Shown one piece after another: positions 22,237-32,168 of a stretch of DNA of 64,000 nucleotides. The notes beneath the pieces were generated by a model. It was given only the letters and a program-made list of their open reading frames with translations. It did not search any database and was not told the origin of the DNA. Source of the DNA: Mycolicibacterium holsaticum DSM 44478 = JCM 12374. GTDB taxonomy: Bacteria; Actinomycetota; Actinomycetes; Mycobacteriales; Mycobacteriaceae. Made by a program: the position numbers and the translations under genes. The DNA lies in the NCBI RefSeq assembly GCF_019645835.1, contig NZ_CP080998.1, positions 1 through 64,000 on the forward strand. Direction: 5' to 3'. Positions within the stretch are counted from its first letter, which is position 1; the number at the start of each line of letters is the position of its first letter.

Positions 22237-23535
22237 TCACTGTATCGGCACCGGTCGGTCCCGCCGGCCGAGCACGGCATGTGCGGCCAGCCCGGCCAGG
22301 TACACCCCGACCCCGGCGAGCGCCAGCGCCGGTTCGTGGCCGTCCGGGGGAATCACGATGGCCGACAACGCGATCGCCAGGATGAACGACATCCAGAACA
22401 GCGAATCCTGCACCGTGAACACGTGTCCCCGCAGCGCGTCGTCGACGTCGAGTTGCATGGCGTTGTCGGCGCACAGCTTGACGACCTGGCCGGTCAGGCC
22501 GAGCAGGAAGCCGCACACCACCATCACCGGTAGCCGCAGGCCCGCACCGGCCACCTGGACCAGCGCGGCTGACAGCAGCGCACCGTTGACGGTGGCGTAC
22601 CGGCCCCACCGTCGCACGGCGATCGGGGTGACCGGCGCGGCGAGAAACGCTCCCACGCCGGTCGCGGCGACGAACAGCACGGCGGTGCCCAGGCCCGCGA
22701 CCTGCTGGGTGTCGCTGTGCCGCACGATCACCAGCACCAGCAGGCTGTTGATGCCGAACACCATGCGGTGCGCGGCCAGCCCGGTGAGCGTGGCGGCCAC
22801 CGTCGGGACCGTCGCGACCGTACGCGTGCCGTGCACCCAGCCGGTGGCGATCGCGTACAGCGCCGACCCGTGCACCGCGCGCCTGCTGTCGTCCGGGCCG
22901 AGGATGTGCGGGGCGAAGCGCCACGACAACCACAGCGCCAGCGCCACCGGCACCGCGACGATCAGGATGATTGCCGCCGCACCGGCGTCGTCGGCGCCGA
23001 ACAACCAGCGGGGCAACAACATGAAGTTCGCCCCGACGAACGCCGAGACCGCACCGGTGGCCGCCGCCACCGAGTTCATCGCCACCACCTGATCCCGCGG
23101 CACCACGTGCGGCAGCGCGGCCGACAGCCCCGACGAGACGAACCGGGTGAAACCGTTGACGATCAGCGCGCCGCACAGGATCGGCAGATCACCGGCACCG
23201 GACTCCAGCAGCGCGGCGACGGCCAGCACCAGGAGCAGCCGGCCGGCGTTGGCGCCGATCAGCACCGCCCGCCGGTCCCAACGGTCCAGCAGCGCACCGG
23301 CGAACGGGCCCAGCACCGAGTACGGCAGGAACAGCACCGCGAACGCGCCGGCGATCGCCCACGGCTCGGCGGCGCGCTGCGGGTTGAAGAGGATCGCACC
23401 CGCGAGAGCAGCGGCGAACAGGCCGTCGCCGAACTGGCTGACCAACCGAAGTTCCAGTAGCCGCCAGAATTCCGGCATGCCACGCACCGACCGCCACAGT
23501 GCGGTGGGTGCGCGAAGGTCGGCCAGCGGTACCAC
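22237..23535 (-). CDS. Major facilitator superfamily transporter (Rv0037c-like)
   Basis: This is a roughly 432-residue integral membrane protein with about 12 hydrophobic segments and an MFS-type motif [17 protein letters not shown] between TM2 and TM3. The GTG at 23535 gives [20 protein letters not shown]; an ATG at 23478 ([10 protein letters not shown]) is an alternative start. It is divergent from the YqgE-like gene. Substrate unknown. Confidence 0.87.
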   Translation of the reverse strand: MVPLADLRAPTALWRSVRGMPEFWRLLELRLVSQFGDGLFAAALAGAILFNPQRAAEPWAIAGAFAVLFLPYSVLGPFAGALLDRWDRRAVLIGANAGRLLLVLAVAALLESGAGDLPILCGALIVNGFTRFVSSGLSAALPHVVPRDQVVAMNSVAAATGAVSAFVGANFMLLPRWLFGADDAGAAAIILIVAVPVALALWLSWRFAPHILGPDDSRRAVHGSALYAIATGWVHGTRTVATVPTVAATLTGLAAHRMVFGINSLLVLVIVRHSDTQQVAGLGTAVLFVAATGVGAFLAAPVTPIAVRRWGRYATVNGALLSAALVQVAGAGLRLPVMVVCGFLLGLTGQVVKLCADNAMQLDVDDALRGHVFTVQDSLFWMSFILAIALSAIVIPPDGHEPALALAGVGVYLAGLAAHAVLGRRDRPVPIQ

Positions 23536-23635
23536 GTCCTGGTTGTGTGGATGCGAACCCGACCCACAGTACAAATCTTGCGGCGGGCCGTGCTTGTTCT
23601 CCACGTTGTTTGGTTGCTGGTGCCATGATGGGTAC

Positions 23636-24250
23636 GTGGCGCAGTCGGAGGAGCCCGAGGACCGTAAAGAGGGAGTCGCCCCCGCGGCGCACCGGGTGCG
23701 GGCCGGAACTCTGCTGCTGGCCAACACCGACCTGCTGGAGCCGACGTTTCGGCGCAGCGTCATCTACATCGTCGAGCACAACGACGGCGGCACCCTCGGG
23801 GTGGTGCTGAACCGGCCGAGTGAAACCGCGGTGTACAACGTGCTGCCGCAGTGGGCGAAGCTGGCCACCAAGCCCAAGACGATGTTCATCGGCGGACCGG
23901 TCAAACGCGATGCGGCGTTGTGTCTGGCGACCATGCGCGTCGGCGTCGACGCCGACGGGCTGCCCGGTTTGCGGCACGTGCAGGGCCGGATGGCGATGGT
24001 CGACCTCGACGCCGATCCGGACTCGGTTGCTCCGGCCGTCGAGGGCGTGCGGATCTTCGCTGGCTACTCGGGGTGGACCATCGGTCAGCTGGAGGGTGAG
24101 ATCGAACGCGACGACTGGATTGTGCTGTCCGCGTTGCCCTCTGACGTGTTGGTCGAACCACGCGTCGACCTGTGGGCGCGGGTGCTGCGCCGTCAGCCCC
24201 TGCCGCTGTCGCTCTTGGCCACCCACCCGATCGACATCAGCCGCAACTAG
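23636..24250 (+). CDS. YqgE/AlgH family protein (UPF0301)
   Basis: This is a 204-residue protein from GTG 23636. It has the family core [33 protein letters not shown] and [14 protein letters not shown], and ends [20 protein letters not shown]. Very close to Rv0038. The family's biochemical role is not established. Its stop codon overlaps that of the facing gene by 4 bases. Confidence 0.94.
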   Translation: MAQSEEPEDRKEGVAPAAHRVRAGTLLLANTDLLEPTFRRSVIYIVEHNDGGTLGVVLNRPSETAVYNVLPQWAKLATKPKTMFIGGPVKRDAALCLATMRVGVDADGLPGLRHVQGRMAMVDLDADPDSVAPAVEGVRIFAGYSGWTIGQLEGEIERDDWIVLSALPSDVLVEPRVDLWARVLRRQPLPLSLLATHPIDISRN

Positions 24251-24612
24251 ACGGCGTTTTCGCTGCAGGACAGCGTGCAGGTGGCGCATACGCTGCCGCA
24301 CTCACCCGTGGCCGCTGTGGACTGCCCGCCGATACGGGCCAGGCTCTTCGCGCTCTGCCAACAACCCGCGCCGAGCGTGCCGACCGCGCCGATCACGCAC
24401 ACGATCGCCACGAGCAGCGCCGTGCCCGGCTCGGTGGACACTGCGACCGCGCCGCCCACCGCGAGCATCACCGCGGCGGCGAACTGTGTCGGCACCAGGG
24501 CGCGCAACACCTGCTGCCTGGGGTCATTCGAGCGGGGCCGGCTCAGCAGCCACAGCGCGGCCGCCGCGCACGCCACTGCGGCACAGAAGCTGAGCACACC
24601 GACGACGAGCAT
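24247..24612 (-). CDS. Small membrane protein (Rv0039c-like)
   Basis: This is a 121-residue protein with three hydrophobic segments (about 2-24, 44-62, 65-87) and a cysteine-rich C-terminus ([18 protein letters not shown]) carrying four closely spaced cysteines that could bind metal or form disulphides. No known function. It overlaps the preceding YqgE gene tail-to-tail by 4 bp. Confidence 0.8.
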   Translation of the reverse strand: MLVVGVLSFCAAVACAAAALWLLSRPRSNDPRQQVLRALVPTQFAAAVMLAVGGAVAVSTEPGTALLVAIVCVIGAVGTLGAGCWQSAKSLARIGGQSTAATGECGSVCATCTLSCSENAV

Positions 24613-24652
24613 GGCCCCACCCTACGAGGGCCGCGCCCCGATGGCGTGATGG

Positions 24653-24686
24653 TGTCCCCCGGACGCCAGGCTTCGCCCGGGGGACA
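24653..24686 (-). terminator. Hairpin downstream of the mtc28-like gene
   Basis: Arms TGTCCCCCGG (24653-24662) and CCGGGGGACA (24677-24686) are perfectly complementary with a 14-base loop, 18 bp after the stop of the minus-strand gene. There is no T-run, as is common in mycobacteria. Confidence 0.65.
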
Positions 24687-24703
24687 TGTCCATCGCGGGC
24701 GCC

Positions 24704-25741
24704 CTAGCTGGACGCCGTGTTCGCAAGTGCCTGCGACGCCGGGACTGCCGCGGCGGGCCCGCTGGGAAGGGCGGTCGTGGCAGGTGGGGGCGTCACGCCG
24801 GGCGCCGCGTCCGGCGCAGGCGCTGGGGGAGCGGCGGGGGCCGGGACGCTCACCCGGAAGCCGCGCACGATCGCGTCGGTGGCGTCGGCGGCGGGGATGA
24901 CTTGGTCCACGCTGGTGGTCACCGCCAGCGAGACCAGGTAGTTGTCGGGTCCGACGGTGGCGATGACGTGGCGGCGCGAGGTGTTCAACGTCATCGAGTT
25001 CTGCCGGTAGGTGCCCTCGATCAGCGCCGACGGCATCCCGCCGAAGCTGTCGAACGACGCGTCGGTGGATCGCCATGCCGGGAGTTGCTGGCTGTCGACG
25101 AAGCCGTGGCTGATGGCCTCGATCGGGTCGAATTCGCCGACCAGCTTGTAGACGACCACCTGGGCGTTGGACGTGTACAGGCCGTTGCCGCCGACCCGGT
25201 CGGCGATCACCGCGAACGCGTCGGGCACGTTGGGGTCGGGAACGTTGGACCAACCGCGCGGCATCGGCAACACGATGGTGAGCGCCTTGAAGTCCTGGCT
25301 GTTCTGCGGTTCGAGCCGGACGCCCTTGGACTCGAAGAACTCCCGCAGGGTGCCCGAGGCCGCCGGGGTGATCGTGACGGCAGGCGGTGCCACGACGGGT
25401 GCGACCGGTGCGGCGGGCTGCGCGGCGGGAGCACCGGGCTGCGCGACGGGAGCACCGGCCTGCGCGACGGGGACGGCGGCGGGCGCGGCTTCGGCGCCGG
25501 GTGATGCGATACCGGCCTGCGCGAGGCCAGTGGCCGAGCTCACACCGGGCTGACCGACGGCTTGCGGTGCGGCGTTCGGCGTCACCGTGACGGTCTGCGT
25601 CACCGTGGCCGGTGCCGGCACCGGGGGTTGCGGAACCACCGGTTCGGCCGAGGCGGTGGTGCCCGCGAAGCTCACCACACCAGCCGCTGCGACGGCGGCT
25701 CCTGAAGCCAGAACCCGCCAGCGGCGGGCGATCTCGATCAT
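24704..25741 (-). CDS. mtc28: Secreted proline-rich antigen, MTC28 / LpqN-family
   Basis: This is a 345-residue exported protein. An N-terminal signal peptide (RRWRVLASGAAVAAAGVVSF...ASA) has no lipobox. A long Pro/Ala/Val linker (about 33-130) with repeated QPGAPAAQ-like units follows, then an LpqN/LpqT-type domain (TLREFFESKGVRLEPQNSQD to FRVSVP), then a second Pro/Ala tail. It resembles Rv0040c, the proline-rich 28 kDa antigen. It is divergent from leuS. Confidence 0.9.
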   Translation of the reverse strand: MIEIARRWRVLASGAAVAAAGVVSFAGTTASAEPVVPQPPVPAPATVTQTVTVTPNAAPQAVGQPGVSSATGLAQAGIASPGAEAAPAAVPVAQAGAPVAQPGAPAAQPAAPVAPVVAPPAVTITPAASGTLREFFESKGVRLEPQNSQDFKALTIVLPMPRGWSNVPDPNVPDAFAVIADRVGGNGLYTSNAQVVVYKLVGEFDPIEAISHGFVDSQQLPAWRSTDASFDSFGGMPSALIEGTYRQNSMTLNTSRRHVIATVGPDNYLVSLAVTTSVDQVIPAADATDAIVRGFRVSVPAPAAPPAPAPDAAPGVTPPPATTALPSGPAAAVPASQALANTASS

Positions 25742-25917
25742 CGACGTCGGTCCTTCCAGACAGCGCGGTGCACGTCAGGCGCCGACTGTATCCAGCCGGG
25801 GACGTTAGCCACCAGAGCCGGAACCGAGCTGCAACCTTGTTCTGACTTGTCCGCAACGCAACCGATACCAACCCGTGGCCGGCGCGGACCGGATTCGCGG
25901 GCTTATACCCTGTTCAC

Positions 25918-28824
25918 GTGACCGAACCGCCGACCGCTCAGCCCGCGGCGGCCGCCGCCGACGCCGCCGCCGAAACCCTGCAGCACCGCTACACCGCGGA
26001 GCTGGCCGGGAAGATCGAGCACGCCTGGCAGCAGAGGTGGGCCGAGGCAGGCACGTTTCACGTACCGAACCCGGTCGGTTCGCTGGCACCCACCGACGGC
26101 GCCACGGTGCCCGAGGACAAGATGTTCGTGCAGGACATGTTCCCCTACCCGTCCGGTGAAGGCCTGCACGTCGGGCATCCGCTCGGCTACATCGCCACCG
26201 ATGTCTACGCCCGCTACTGCCGGATGACCGGCCGTAATGTCCTGCACGCATTGGGCTTTGATGCATTCGGGTTGCCGGCCGAGCAGTATGCGATCCAGAC
26301 CGGCACGCATCCACGCGAGCGAACCGAAGCCAACATCGTCAACTTCCGCCGTCAGCTCGGCAGGCTGGGCTTCGGCCACGACCCGCGGCGCAGCTTCTCC
26401 ACCACCGACGTCGACTACTACAAGTGGACCCAGTGGATTTTCCTGCAGATCTACAACGCCTGGTTCGACCCGACCACCGGCAAGGCACGGCCGATCGCCG
26501 AACTGGTCTCCGAATTCGATTCCGGGGCAAGGACCCTCGATGACGGACGGGTGTGGTCGCAGCTGAGCGCCGGTGACCGCGCTGACGTGGTGGACTCTCA
26601 CCGGCTGGTGTATCGCGCCGACTCGCTGGTCAACTGGTGCCCGGGCCTGGGCACCGTGCTGGCCAACGAAGAGGTCACCTCCGACGGGCGCAGCGAACGC
26701 GGCAACTTCCCGGTGTTCCGGAAGCGGTTGCGGCAGTGGATGATGCGGATCACCGCATACTCCGACCGGTTGCTCGACGACCTGGATCTGCTGGACTGGC
26801 CGGAGAAGGTCAAGGCCATGCAGCGAAATTGGATCGGGCGGTCCACCGGTGCGTCGGTGTATTTCAGCACCGACGCAGGCGATATCGAGGTGTTCACCAC
26901 CCGCCCGGACACGCTGTTCGGCGCGACGTACATGGTGCTGGCGCCCGAGCACGGGCTGGTCGACACGTTGGCGGCCTCGCAGTGGCCGGCCGACGTGGAC
27001 GAGCGCTGGACCTTCGGCGCCGCCAACCCACGCGAGGCCGTCGCCGCCTACCGGTCGGCCATCGCGGCGAAGTCAGACCTCGAGCGCCAGGAGAACAAGA
27101 CCAAGACGGGCGTGTTCCTCGGCGCGTACGCCACCAACCCGGCCAACGGCCAACGGATTCCGGTGTTCATCGCCGACTATGTGCTGATCGGCTACGGCAC
27201 CGGTGCGATCATGGCCGTGCCCGGCGGAGACCAGCGCGACTGGGACTTCGCCACCGAGTTCGGCCTGCCGATCGTGGAAACCGTTGCTGGCGGCGATATT
27301 TCGCAGGGCCCGAACACCGGTGACGGCGAGGTGGTCAACTCCGACTACCTCAACGGGCTCAGCGTCGGCGCGGCGAAGGAGGCGATGACCCGGCGGCTGG
27401 AGGTAGAAGGCCGCGGCCGTGCGCGCGTCGAGTACAAACTGCGGGACTGGCTGTTCGCGCGCCAACGGTATTGGGGTGAACCGTTCCCGATCGTGTACGA
27501 CGCCGACGGTCGTGCGCACCCGCTACCGGAATCGATGCTGCCGGTGGAACTGCCGGACGTCCCGGACTATTCGCCGGTGTTGTTCGACCCCGACGACGCG
27601 AACACCGAACCGTCCCCGCCGCTGGGCAAGGCGACCGACTGGGTGCACGTCGAACTGGATCTGGGTGACGGGTGCAAGCCCTACACCCGGGACACCAACG
27701 TCATGCCGCAGTGGGCGGGCAGTTCTTGGTACGAGCTGCGCTACACCGACCCGGACAACGCAGAAGCGATGTGCGACAAGGAAAACGAGGCTTACTGGAT
27801 GGGTCCGCGGCCGGCCGAGCACGGTCCGCATGATCCGGGCGGGGTGGACCTGTACGTCGGCGGTGTGGAGCACGCGGTGCTGCACCTGCTGTACGCGCGG
27901 TTCTGGCACAAGGTGCTCTACGACCTCGGCCACATCAGCTCGCGCGAGCCGTACCGGCGGCTGGTTAACCAGGGCTACATCCAGGCCTACGCCTACACCG
28001 ACTCCCGCGGCACCTACGTGCCGGCCGCCGAAGTCGTCGAACGCGAAGGGAAGTTCTTCTGGCGTCCGTCCGATGACGCCTACGGGTCGGCTCCGGATCC
28101 CGACGGTGAGATCGAGGTGTTCCAGGAGTTCGGCAAGATCGGCAAGAGCCTGAAGAACTCGGTGTCGCCCGACGAGATCTGCGACAACTACGGCGCCGAC
28201 ACATTGCGCGTCTACGAGATGTCGATGGGACCGATCGAGGCGTCGCGACCGTGGGCCACCAAGGACGTCGTCGGCGCGCACCGGTTCCTGCAGAGGGTGT
28301 GGCGGCTTGTCGTCGACGAGCAGAGCGGCCGCGTGCAGGTCGCCGAGCACGAGGCGCTGGACACCGACACCCTGCGGTTGTTGCACCGCACCGTGGCCGG
28401 GGTCACCGACGACTACACGAACCTGCGCAACAACACCGCGGCGGCCAAGCTGATCGAGTACACCAACCACCTGACCAAACAGGGTGTGACGGCCAGGGCG
28501 GCGGTGGAACCGCTGGTGCTGATGCTCGCGCCGTTGGCGCCGCACCTGGCCGAGGAACTGTGGCACCGGATGGGTCACGACACCCCGCTTGCGCACGGAC
28601 CGTTCCCGGTTGCCGACCCGCAGTACCTCGTCGAGGACACCGTGGAGTATCCGGTGCAGGTCAACGGGAAGGTTCGCGGGCACATCACGGTCGGCGCCGA
28701 CGCCGACGCTGACACGATGGAGGCCGCAGCGCTGGCCGATGAGAAGGTGCAGGCGTTCCTCAACGGCGCCACGCCGAAAAAGGTGATCGTGGTGGCCGGC
28801 CGCCTGGTCAACATCGTCGTGTGA
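25918..28824 (+). CDS. leuS: Leucyl-tRNA synthetase
   Basis: This is a class I aminoacyl-tRNA synthetase that charges tRNA-Leu. The 968-residue product carries the HIGH-type motif [10 protein letters not shown] (82-91), a CP1 editing domain with [18 protein letters not shown], the second active-site motif as KIGKS (740-744), and a tRNA-binding C-terminal region ending [14 protein letters not shown]. The GTG start at 25918 is 176 bp from the divergent mtc28 start. The stop codon lies inside a long hairpin shared with the next, convergent gene. Confidence 0.97.
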   Translation: MTEPPTAQPAAAAADAAAETLQHRYTAELAGKIEHAWQQRWAEAGTFHVPNPVGSLAPTDGATVPEDKMFVQDMFPYPSGEGLHVGHPLGYIATDVYARYCRMTGRNVLHALGFDAFGLPAEQYAIQTGTHPRERTEANIVNFRRQLGRLGFGHDPRRSFSTTDVDYYKWTQWIFLQIYNAWFDPTTGKARPIAELVSEFDSGARTLDDGRVWSQLSAGDRADVVDSHRLVYRADSLVNWCPGLGTVLANEEVTSDGRSERGNFPVFRKRLRQWMMRITAYSDRLLDDLDLLDWPEKVKAMQRNWIGRSTGASVYFSTDAGDIEVFTTRPDTLFGATYMVLAPEHGLVDTLAASQWPADVDERWTFGAANPREAVAAYRSAIAAKSDLERQENKTKTGVFLGAYATNPANGQRIPVFIADYVLIGYGTGAIMAVPGGDQRDWDFATEFGLPIVETVAGGDISQGPNTGDGEVVNSDYLNGLSVGAAKEAMTRRLEVEGRGRARVEYKLRDWLFARQRYWGEPFPIVYDADGRAHPLPESMLPVELPDVPDYSPVLFDPDDANTEPSPPLGKATDWVHVELDLGDGCKPYTRDTNVMPQWAGSSWYELRYTDPDNAEAMCDKENEAYWMGPRPAEHGPHDPGGVDLYVGGVEHAVLHLLYARFWHKVLYDLGHISSREPYRRLVNQGYIQAYAYTDSRGTYVPAAEVVEREGKFFWRPSDDAYGSAPDPDGEIEVFQEFGKIGKSLKNSVSPDEICDNYGADTLRVYEMSMGPIEASRPWATKDVVGAHRFLQRVWRLVVDEQSGRVQVAEHEALDTDTLRLLHRTVAGVTDDYTNLRNNTAAAKLIEYTNHLTKQGVTARAAVEPLVLMLAPLAPHLAEELWHRMGHDTPLAHGPFPVADPQYLVEDTVEYPVQVNGKVRGHITVGADADADTMEAAALADEKVQAFLNGATPKKVIVVAGRLVNIVV

Positions 28825-28873
28825 TTTCGGCGTAGTTCGTCACGCTCACCGTGACGAACTACCCCGAAATCAC
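28821..28873. terminator. Bidirectional terminator between leuS and SDR
   Basis: A near-perfect inverted repeat runs from GTGATTTCGG (28821-28830) to CCGAAATCAC (28864-28873), with inner arms TAGTTCGTCACG (28833-28844) and CGTGACGAACTA (28850-28861). Both flanking stop codons (28822-28824 on plus and 28872-28870 on minus) are inside the outer stem, so it serves both convergent genes. Confidence 0.85.
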
Positions 28874-29535
28874 CGGGGGCGGACGATCACCTCGTGGATG
28901 TGCGCGTCCGGCGGCGACGCCACCACGTCGGCGATCACGCCCGCGACGGTCTCCGGCGACAAGAACCGTGACGGGTCGTACTGCCCGCCTTCGTAGGCGA
29001 CCAGGCCCTCCTGCATCTCGGTGGCGATCCGGCCGGGATGCACCGACGTCACCCGCAGCGACGGTTCGTCGTTGCGCAACGAATCGGCGAACGACCGCAG
29101 CGCGAACTTGCTTCCCGAATACGACGCCAGCCCGGGCGAGGCGTCGATGCCCGAGCCCGAGTTGACGAAAACCACGTGTCCGCCAACCGCCCGCAGCGCG
29201 GGCAGCAGCGCCAGCGTCAACGCCACCGCGCCAATGACGTTGATCTCCATGGTGGTTCGCCACTCGTCGATCGTCGACTCCGCGACCCGCCCGGGATAGG
29301 CCACACCGGCGTTGTGGATCAACACGTCCAGTTCGTCGATGGACGCGACGGCCCCGGCGATCGCGTCGGCGTCGGCCAGGTCGACGGCCACCGTCGTGGC
29401 GCCGAACCGGGCGGCGACGGCGTCCAGCCGCGCCCCCGGTCGGCCCGCGAGAACCAGCGAATGCGTGGGCGCCAACGCGGCCGCGACCGCCGTACCCAGG
29501 CCCCGCGACGCCCCCGTGATGAGTGCGGTCGGCAT
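28870..29535 (-). CDS. Short-chain dehydrogenase/reductase
   Basis: This is a classical SDR of 221 residues with the cofactor motif TGASRGLG (7-14), HNAGVAYPG, and the catalytic SYSGSKFAL with YxxxK. The ATG is at 29535. Substrate unknown. It is divergent from the glucosylglycerate hydrolase (54 bp between starts), so the two may be co-regulated; this gene is not at this position in M. tuberculosis, from memory. Confidence 0.9.
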   Translation of the reverse strand: MPTALITGASRGLGTAVAAALAPTHSLVLAGRPGARLDAVAARFGATTVAVDLADADAIAGAVASIDELDVLIHNAGVAYPGRVAESTIDEWRTTMEINVIGAVALTLALLPALRAVGGHVVFVNSGSGIDASPGLASYSGSKFALRSFADSLRNDEPSLRVTSVHPGRIATEMQEGLVAYEGGQYDPSRFLSPETVAGVIADVVASPPDAHIHEVIVRPR

Positions 29536-29589
29536 GTCGTCAACGCTACCGACCTGCAAACCGGCGCACCGCGTCGCATCATGGTACGG

Positions 29590-30930
29590 ATGCCCGCCGA
29601 TCACAGCTTCACGCCAACGCAGCTCTCCGCCCGCGCTGCGTATCTGCTGCGCGGCAACGACCTGGGCACCATGACGACGGCCGCGCCGCTGCTCTACCCG
29701 CACATGTGGAGCTGGGACGCCGCGTTCGTGGCGATCGGGCTGGCGCCGCTGAGCGTCGAGCGCGCCGTCGTCGAGCTCGACACGCTGCTCTCGGCGCAGT
29801 GGAGCAACGGGATGATCCCGCACATCGTCTTCGCCAACGGGGTGGACGGGTACTTTCCCGGGCCGGCCCGCTGGGCCACGTCGACGCTGGCCGCGCACGC
29901 GCCGCGCAACCGGCTCACCTCGGGCATCACCCAACCGCCCGTGCACGCCATCGCCGTACAACGCATCCTCGACAACGCCCGCACCCGCGGCCGGTCCACC
30001 CGCAGGGTCGCCGAGGCGTTCCTCGACCGCCGGTGGGACAACCTGGTGCGCTGGCACCGCTGGTTGGCCGAAGCGCGCGACCCGCACGCGCGCGGCCGGG
30101 TCACGCTCTATCACGGCTGGGAGTCCGGTATGGACAACTCGCCGCGTTGGGACAGCGCCTACGCCAACGTCGTTCCCGGCGCGCTGCCCGAGTACCAACG
30201 CGAGGACACCACCATCGTCACCGACGCCAGCCAGCGCCCCACCGACGTCGAGTACGACCGGTACCTGTGGCTGCTCGAGGAGATGAAGCTGGCCCGCTAC
30301 GACGACGAACTGCTGCCCAAGGTGATGAGCTTCGCCGTCGAGGACGTGTTCGTCTCGGCGATCCTGGCGGTCGCATGTGATGTGCTCGCCGAAATCGGTG
30401 AGGACTACAAACGCCCGACCGCTGACGTGCGCGACCTGTACGCGTGGGCCGAGCGGTTCCGGTCGGGCGTCGTCGGCGCTACCGACGAACGCACCGGCGC
30501 GGCAAGGGATTTCGACGTCAAGGCCGACCAGTGGGTGGCCACGGAGACGGTCGCGCAGTTCGCGCCGCTGCTGTGCGGCGGGTTGGCGCACGAACAGGAG
30601 CGCCACCTGGTGAAGCTGTTGGAGGGCCCGCGGTTCTGCGGGCATCCCGATCTGTGCTACCCGCTGATCCCGTCGACGTCGCCGGTGTCGCGTCACTTCC
30701 GCCCGCGCGAGTACTGGCGCGGCCCGGTGTGGCCGGTGATGACGTGGTTGTTCGCGTGGTGCTTCGCCCGGCGCGGGTGGGCCGAACGGGCCCGGCTGCT
30801 GCGCAAAGAAGGACTGCGGCAAGTCAGCGACGGCAGTTTCGCCGAGTACTACGAACCGTTCACCGGGGAGCCGCTGGGCAGCATGCAACAGTCGTGGACC
30901 GCGGCCGCGGTATTGGACTGGCTGGGTTAG
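29590..30930 (+). CDS. ggh: Glucosylglycerate hydrolase (GH63)
   Basis: This 446-residue protein strongly resembles, from memory, the characterised M. hassiacum hydrolase of the same length, which cleaves glucosylglycerate to glucose and glycerate when nitrogen returns after starvation. Visible family segments include YPHMWSWDAAFVAIGLAPLS, GMDNSPRWDSAY (general-acid Asp region), FRPREYWRGPVWPV, and the C-terminal FAEYYEPFTGEPLGSMQQSW (general-base Glu region). The ATG at 29590 gives MPADHSFTPTQLSARAAYLL; an in-frame ATG 9 bp upstream is possible. It is cytoplasmic. It abuts the convergent MarR gene with no gap. Confidence 0.9.
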   Translation: MPADHSFTPTQLSARAAYLLRGNDLGTMTTAAPLLYPHMWSWDAAFVAIGLAPLSVERAVVELDTLLSAQWSNGMIPHIVFANGVDGYFPGPARWATSTLAAHAPRNRLTSGITQPPVHAIAVQRILDNARTRGRSTRRVAEAFLDRRWDNLVRWHRWLAEARDPHARGRVTLYHGWESGMDNSPRWDSAYANVVPGALPEYQREDTTIVTDASQRPTDVEYDRYLWLLEEMKLARYDDELLPKVMSFAVEDVFVSAILAVACDVLAEIGEDYKRPTADVRDLYAWAERFRSGVVGATDERTGAARDFDVKADQWVATETVAQFAPLLCGGLAHEQERHLVKLLEGPRFCGHPDLCYPLIPSTSPVSRHFRPREYWRGPVWPVMTWLFAWCFARRGWAERARLLRKEGLRQVSDGSFAEYYEPFTGEPLGSMQQSWTAAAVLDWLG

Positions 30931-31374
30931 CTATTCGGCCAACCGCTCGAGCGGGCCGATCGCCTTGGTGAGCATCTCCAGATCCTCGGGGCTGAGTCGG
31001 CCCAGCAACGTGCCCAGATGCGCCCGCCGGGTCGCCAGCGCCTCCTGGTGCTGCGAACGTCCCTCGGGGGTGATGTCAACCAGCACCGCCCGCAGATCCG
31101 ACGGGTCACGTGAGCGTTTGACCAGACCGAGCTTCTCCAACCGGCGGATCGCGACCGTGGTGGTCGGCGTGCGCACCCGCTCGTGGGCGGCCAGGTCGGT
31201 CATCCGCAGCGGCCCCTGGTCGAGCAGGGTCAGCAGGATCGACAGCTGCGCCAGCGTGAGATCACCGGCTTCCGCACGGTTGGTGTCGCTGCGGCGCAGC
31301 ACGGAGAAAACCCGGGAGAGCACCCGCTGCAGCTCCCCGGCCAACTCTGTGACCTGCGGTTCCACCTCGGCCAT
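30931..31374 (-). CDS. MarR-family transcriptional regulator (Rv0042c-like)
   Basis: This is a 147-residue winged-helix regulator. The recognition region is RMTDLAAHERVRTPTTTVAIRRLEKLGLV, followed by the wing RDPSDLRAVLVDITPEG. Ligand and targets are unknown. It lies downstream of, and is transcribed in the same direction as, the amino-acid ABC genes. Confidence 0.9.
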   Translation of the reverse strand: MAEVEPQVTELAGELQRVLSRVFSVLRRSDTNRAEAGDLTLAQLSILLTLLDQGPLRMTDLAAHERVRTPTTTVAIRRLEKLGLVKRSRDPSDLRAVLVDITPEGRSQHQEALATRRAHLGTLLGRLSPEDLEMLTKAIGPLERLAE

Positions 31375-31430
31375 AATTCGTCAGTCTAACCTGTCTGGGC
31401 CTGCCAAGACGCGATGACGGCCGATTAGCC

Positions 31431-32168
31431 TCACAGAACCTGCGACAGGAACCGCTGCAGACGGTCGGTTTCGGCGGCCTGGAAGATCTGCGCGGGCCTG
31501 CCGGATTCGACCACCTGCCCGTGGTCCATGAACACCACGGTGTCCGCGGTCGACTGGGCAAAGCCCATTTCGTGGGTCACGACGACCATCGTCATCCCGT
31601 CTGCGCCCAGGTCGGCGATGAGGGCCAGGATGCCCTTGACCAACTCGGGATCCAGCGCCGAGGTGGCCTCGTCGAAGAACATCACCTGCGGCGCCATCGC
31701 CAACGCCCGCGCGATCGCCACGCGCTGCTGCTGCCCACCCGACAGCGTCGTGGGCCGCACATTGGCCTTGTGCCCCAACCCAACCCGCTCCAACTGCGCC
31801 ATCCCGAGCTCACGGGCCTCCTCGGCGCCGAGGCGTTTGAGCTTGCGCGGTGCCAGCGTCACGTTGTCCAGCACGCTGCGGTGCGGAAACAGGTTGAAGT
31901 TCTGGAACACCATTCCGATGCGCTGACGCAACTGGTCGGGGTTGTCCTTGAGCACCGAACGCCCGTCGAGCAGGATGTCGCCGCGGTCGGGTTCGTAGAG
32001 CCGGTTCAGCGTGCGCAGCAGCGTCGACTTCCCGGATCCCGACGGCCCGATCACCGCGACGGTGCTGCCCGCAGGCACGTCGATGTCCACCCCACGCAGC
32101 ACCGGGTTCGGCCCGAATGCCAAATGAATATCGTTGGCGGCCAACGACACCGGTTCGAAATCAGCCAT
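31431..32168 (-). CDS. Polar amino-acid ABC transporter ATP-binding protein
   Basis: This is a 245-residue GlnQ-type ATPase with Walker A GPSGSGKST, Q-loop FQNFNLFPH, signature LSGGQQQR, Walker B VMFFDEATSALD and H-loop VVTHEMGFA. The ATG shares one base with the stop of the upstream receptor-permease gene (TGATG), implying coupling. Together the two genes make a complete importer. Confidence 0.93.
   Translation of the reverse strand: MADFEPVSLAANDIHLAFGPNPVLRGVDIDVPAGSTVAVIGPSGSGKSTLLRTLNRLYEPDRGDILLDGRSVLKDNPDQLRQRIGMVFQNFNLFPHRSVLDNVTLAPRKLKRLGAEEARELGMAQLERVGLGHKANVRPTTLSGGQQQRVAIARALAMAPQVMFFDEATSALDPELVKGILALIADLGADGMTMVVVTHEMGFAQSTADTVVFMDHGQVVESGRPAQIFQAAETDRLQRFLSQVL

Noticed and set aside
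28135..28149. KIGKS in place of KMSKS in leuS
   Set aside because: The second class I motif tolerates such variation, and the rest of the enzyme is intact, so this is not evidence of inactivity.
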